Assembly: GCA_010672185.1 (NCBI GenBank)
Contig: JAAHHL010000070.1
Location: 1-14,686, forward strand
Reading direction: 5' to 3'
DNA length: 14,686 bases
Source of the DNA: Caldora sp. SIO3E6
Lineage (GTDB): Bacteria; Cyanobacteriota; Cyanobacteriia; Cyanobacteriales; Coleofasciculaceae
Of the stretch, positions 12,411 to 14,686 are shown in pieces (position 1 is the first letter of the stretch; each line of letters starts with the position of its first letter). Made by a program: the position numbers and the translations under genes. The notes below the pieces were generated by a model. It was not told where the DNA came from, searched no databases, and saw nothing but the letters and a program-made list of their open reading frames with translations.

Positions 12411-13211
12411 ATGGCTGAAACTCAAGCACAGCAAGTAACAGAAGCGCGGCATAGTAATGTACTACCGCTCCCTACCGCCACTACCCCGGCACAAGAGGCA
12501 GTGCCTCAAACCTTCACCACCAAAGACTTACAGAAACGGTACAATGTCAGCAACAAACAGGCGCGGAATTATGCCTCTACTGTCAAGGATGCATATCCTT
12601 GGCTTGAGGAAGAGTTAAAGAATGGTAACAAATACACAGAGCTAATGGTTCAACTTATTGACGAATTCAAGGCATCTTCCATGAGTGCCAGTCAATGGGT
12701 TGAGCACATTCATGATGAGAATGTAGACAAATTACAAGTTCATGAAGTTGAGATCATTGAGGAAACTTCTGGTGTTGATGGGTGGCTTAATTCCAGCGCT
12801 TTAGCAACTTACAATCAGTCTCAAGAAAATACTACTGCTCTAGCAACCTACAACTATCAGGAGACTAATTACTTAACAATTGGTCAGCAAAGTTTAGAAG
12901 ACAGTCAAAGCAAATTAGCCAAGACTCGTACTCAATCTTTTGATTTAAGCAATCGTCTACTAACCCAGTTGTCCCTGTTGACTCAAGACAAGCAGCAACA
13001 AGAAGTAGCTCGACAGCAGGAGATTACAGCGGATATCGATAGTTATGCTTTGCAGCAGGCACATATTCAGTTAGCAAAAATTCTCAAGGGTGAGCAGTTG
13101 GCTCGTGAGGTTGATGCACTCTATCGCAAGGGTGTTTCTCCTGAAGAGATTGGAAAAATGCTAAACGGTTTGCAGTCAGCCAACTTCAACGGCGACGTAA
13201 AAAAGTCCTAG
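12411..13211 (+). CDS. HTH-containing protein, unknown, 266 residues
   Basis: The ATG has a strong AAGGAG 8 nt upstream. The first 33 residues are A/T/P/Q-rich linker. Residues about 34-62 (TFTTKDLQKRYNVSNKQARN, then YASTVKDAYPW) look like a MerR- or excisionase-type winged helix. The middle contains a short internal repeat: SSALATYNQSQENT followed by TALATYNYQETN (about 128-153). The C-terminal part is Q-rich coiled coil (LSLLTQDKQQQEVARQQEIT) and ends with VDALYRKGVSPEEIGKMLNG, a second small helical motif. It is first gene of a rightward operon of short genes. Probably a DNA-binding plasmid or element-specific protein; family not recognised. Confidence 0.8.
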   Translation: MAETQAQQVTEARHSNVLPLPTATTPAQEAVPQTFTTKDLQKRYNVSNKQARNYASTVKDAYPWLEEELKNGNKYTELMVQLIDEFKASSMSASQWVEHIHDENVDKLQVHEVEIIEETSGVDGWLNSSALATYNQSQENTTALATYNYQETNYLTIGQQSLEDSQSKLAKTRTQSFDLSNRLLTQLSLLTQDKQQQEVARQQEITADIDSYALQQAHIQLAKILKGEQLAREVDALYRKGVSPEEIGKMLNGLQSANFNGDVKKS

Positions 13212-13231
13212 TTGATAGGGGTCGCGACCCA

Positions 13232-13546
13232 TTGCCAGTTACGCAACCCCAACAGAATATACCTGTACCAATCATGCCACAAACTGTACTAACAAGGCCA
13301 GGTTCAGAAACTGCTACAACCCTCTTAGATAATGAACCTTACTATCCCCAGTGCTACCTGTATCAACCTCCTGAAGTAGAACTAGAGCGTAATCTAACCA
13401 GTCTCCAGATGGCTTTATTCATTGCTGGAGTTGATTTAGGGACTGCTCAACAAGCTGCAAAAATCATCGTAAACCTACGACCGGGATTCATTATTTCCCG
13501 TTCTGAATACGCGACTATCCATCAAGCCCTAGGAGAAATCAAATGA
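13232..13546 (+). CDS. Hypothetical protein, 104 residues
   Basis: The N-terminus is P/Q-rich and probably disordered; residues about 50-104 (LERNLTSLQMALFIAGVDLG, then TAQQAAKIIVNLRP) are helical and could be a small binding domain. I place the start at TTG 13232, just past the palindrome GGGTCGCGACCC (13219-13230) with AGGGG before it; ATG 13274 is an alternative without a clear ribosome-binding site. Its TGA overlaps the next ATG (ATGA), so the two are translationally coupled. No family recognised. Confidence 0.65.
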   Translation: MPVTQPQQNIPVPIMPQTVLTRPGSETATTLLDNEPYYPQCYLYQPPEVELERNLTSLQMALFIAGVDLGTAQQAAKIIVNLRPGFIISRSEYATIHQALGEIK

Positions 13547-13824
13547 TATTCGATGCCAATTACTCAAGTTTTGTGACGATACTTGCTTATCCTGAAGACG
13601 ATTTTTATAGTCAGGAGCGCGTAGCCTTCAGAGCTGTACCCCGTAAGGGCGATTTAGTTACCTGCATAGTCGAGGATGTAACTAAATATTTCGAGGTTTT
13701 ATTTGTCGAACATTCTTCCCGATTCAATCCAGAAAGAGAAGCTTATGAAGCTAGCGGTCTGTGCATTCATGCTAAGCCTATTTCCAATCAAGAAAGAAGT
13801 GAGAAATTAGGAGGTAACCAATGA
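13543..13824 (+). CDS. Hypothetical protein, 93 residues
   Basis: Starts by ATGA overlap with the previous gene, with AGGAG 8 nt upstream. Alternating strand-like segments (FVTILAYPEDDFYSQERVAF, RAVPRKGDLVTCIV, KYFEVLFVEHSS) suggest a small beta-barrel or OB/SH3-like fold, where KGDLV resembles the entry strand of such folds. This is only a visual impression. The tail is charged. Its stop overlaps the start of a 20-residue gene. Confidence 0.7.
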   Translation: MIFDANYSSFVTILAYPEDDFYSQERVAFRAVPRKGDLVTCIVEDVTKYFEVLFVEHSSRFNPEREAYEASGLCIHAKPISNQERSEKLGGNQ

Positions 13825-13883
13825 TTTTACTTCTGGCAGTTTTATTTTTGACAGGAGTAGCGCTCTCCATCGCCAAACTTTGA
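13821..13883 (+). CDS. 20-residue membrane peptide
   Basis: MILLLAVLFLTGVALSIAKL: essentially one transmembrane helix with a C-terminal lysine. GGAGGT lies 6 nt before the ATG, the best ribosome-binding site in the window, and the ATG overlaps the previous stop (ATGA). A hairpin TAGCGCTC/GAGCGCTA (13858-13865 with 13882-13889) covers its stop codon. The coupling and site argue for real translation of this very short gene. Function unknown; it could be a membrane-active peptide or an assembly factor. Confidence 0.6.
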   Translation: MILLLAVLFLTGVALSIAKL

Positions 13884-13937
13884 GCGCTAACCCCAACACA
13901 CCACAAAGAAAAGAGTACTTTATGGATTTAATCAATT

Positions 13938-14090
13938 ATGACACAAACCACCACAGTACAAGATTTCGAGCCGTTACCCCAGTATTCTCAAACCAAAACT
14001 AGTAACCAGACGTGGGTCAACGTAACCACCACTCGCACTGACCCTGACGGGACTACTACCCAGCATCTCCAAATTATCAGCAAGCGATAG
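13938..14090 (+). CDS. Hypothetical protein, 50 residues
   Basis: MTQTTTVQDFEPLPQYSQTK, then a T/N-rich middle and HLQIISKR. Beta-rich, T-rich (TTRTDPDGTT), no membrane segment. The ribosome-binding site is weak. An overlapping 26-codon ORF (13922, MDLINYD) begins 16 bp earlier in another frame and could feed translation into it. Moderate support only; included because it fills the gap in a compact operon. Confidence 0.45.
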   Translation: MTQTTTVQDFEPLPQYSQTKTSNQTWVNVTTTRTDPDGTTTQHLQIISKR

Positions 14091-14097
14091 AGCCAGT

Positions 14098-14118
14098 AGC
14101 CGGGTGCAACTCCCGGCT
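14098..14118 (+). other. Hairpin before the 61-residue gene
   Basis: AGCCGGG (14098-14104) pairs with CCCGGCT (14112-14118) around 7 nt, ending 7 nt before ATG 14126 in the place of a ribosome-binding site. It may limit translation of the next gene or act as an attenuator in the operon. Confidence 0.55.
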
Positions 14119-14125
14119 TAATTCT

Positions 14126-14311
14126 ATGGAGGAAGAAGTCACAAGACAAGTAGACACTGACCAAGTAGAGGAAATATTTGAGCAGTTCGATTTTGATGAT
14201 TACCTGTTGGATTTACTCGAAACAATAGACAACCAACAACAGAAACTACAAGTATCGCACGGTGTTTTTACACACAAATCGGAGGATTTAAGATGCCAAG
14301 ACCAAGCTTAA
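14126..14311 (+). CDS. Acidic hypothetical protein, 61 residues
   Basis: A very acidic protein: MEEEVTRQVDTDQVEEIFEQ then FDFDDYLLDLLETIDNQQQK, likely helical. No ribosome-binding site precedes the ATG; the hairpin at 14098 does. Its 3' end overlaps the next gene by 19 bp, where GGAGG for that gene is contained in its codons. The next protein is strongly basic at its N-terminus, so an acidic partner or chaperone for it is conceivable. No family recognised. Confidence 0.55.
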   Translation: MEEEVTRQVDTDQVEEIFEQFDFDDYLLDLLETIDNQQQKLQVSHGVFTHKSEDLRCQDQA

Positions 14312-14686
14312 GTAAGAATGCTTCACAGCGTAGAGGAAAGACACTTGCTAAGAAAACTGTTTCAAAAGCTGCTTCGACAGTAAAAGCAGTCCAGAATACT
14401 GTCAAACAAGTGAAAGAAGCTGCTCAATACAGTGAGATGAGTGGGTTGAATCCCCTCGGTGTGGAAAGTGTACAGGATGAATTGCCAGAGTTCCAGCCTG
14501 CTGATTATCGCGTTAAAGACCCGCTAAACCCGCCTGATAGTTTACCACAAGTATCTCTTGGTGAGTTTATCAAAGCTAGCAGAATTTATGAGGGTGCAAC
14601 ACGCGCTGTACAGTTAACAGGGAAAGCATTTGATTTAACCCGTGAAAGGCTTCTAGTTGAGGGTAAGAAAGCTAAAACCTTCAGCG
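14293..14686 (+). CDS. Basic hypothetical protein, truncated by window end
   Basis: Starts MPRPSLSKNASQRRGKTLAK with GGAGG 7-8 nt upstream and continues open to the window end (131 codons). Residues 1-48 are K/R/A/S-rich and amphipathic (TVSKAASTVKAVQNTVKQVK), like a DNA-binding or membrane-associated tail. A proline-containing linker follows (DPLNPPDSLP), then FIKASRIYEGATRAVQLTGK, helical. The C-terminus is missing, so length and domain content are unknown. Longest-running member of the small-gene operon; possibly structural. Confidence 0.7.
   Translation, partial: MPRPSLSKNASQRRGKTLAKKTVSKAASTVKAVQNTVKQVKEAAQYSEMSGLNPLGVESVQDELPEFQPADYRVKDPLNPPDSLPQVSLGEFIKASRIYEGATRAVQLTGKAFDLTRERLLVEGKKAKTFS

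Overview
The window looks like accessory, plasmid-type DNA from a filamentous cyanobacterium, with Moorena/Lyngbya-like relatives most likely. The reasons are a replication protein resembling the cyanobacterial CyRepA1 family, a Uma2 (DUF820) endonuclease-like gene, HIP1 octamers (GCGATCGC) at 3787 and 10946, small coiled-coil and ribbon-helix-helix proteins, and dense palindromic repeats. This assignment is inference from family resemblance; no search was possible. There is no rRNA, tRNA, transposase, cas gene or recognisable ParA/ParB.

Layout. 1-1066: a 28-bp perfect palindrome followed by about 25 copies of a 16-bp core set almost strictly every 43 bp. 1067-1561: non-coding, dense in inverted repeats. 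1562-3422: a small exported protein, a leftward XRE-like regulator with a duplicated C-terminal unit, a 730-bp intergenic region with several repeat families and an orphan terminator, and a 66-residue membrane protein. 3423-3865: non-coding, two long hairpins. 3866-4850: a leftward terminase-small-subunit-like HTH gene and a frameshifted paralogue. 5075-9884: a leftward replication operon made of a zinc-ribbon protein, an overlapping small ORF and a giant primase-helicase of up to 1495 residues. 10204-12176: a leftward set made of an unknown protein, Uma2, two small proteins and a ribbon-helix-helix protein. 12260-14686: a rightward operon of short, tightly packed unknown genes that runs off the window.

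How it may work together. The primase-helicase with its zinc-ribbon partner would replicate the element. The 43-bp array matches the period of the F-plasmid centromere sopC (43-bp tandem repeats) and is a good candidate partition site or incompatibility locus. The small HTH, RHH and XRE-like proteins are the likely regulators of the many operator-like repeats.

The observations I would follow up first are: (1) the 43-bp phased array; (2) two near-identical 56-bp modules with GTGACACAAC inverted ends embedded in frame in the replication gene, using the same GTGACA word found near the broken HTH gene; (3) the out-of-frame small ORF with a strong ribosome-binding site at the replication gene's 5' end, suggesting a frameshift or a wrong start; (4) a leader element present three times at 2436-3173; and (5) a 20-residue membrane peptide gene with a near-perfect ribosome-binding site.
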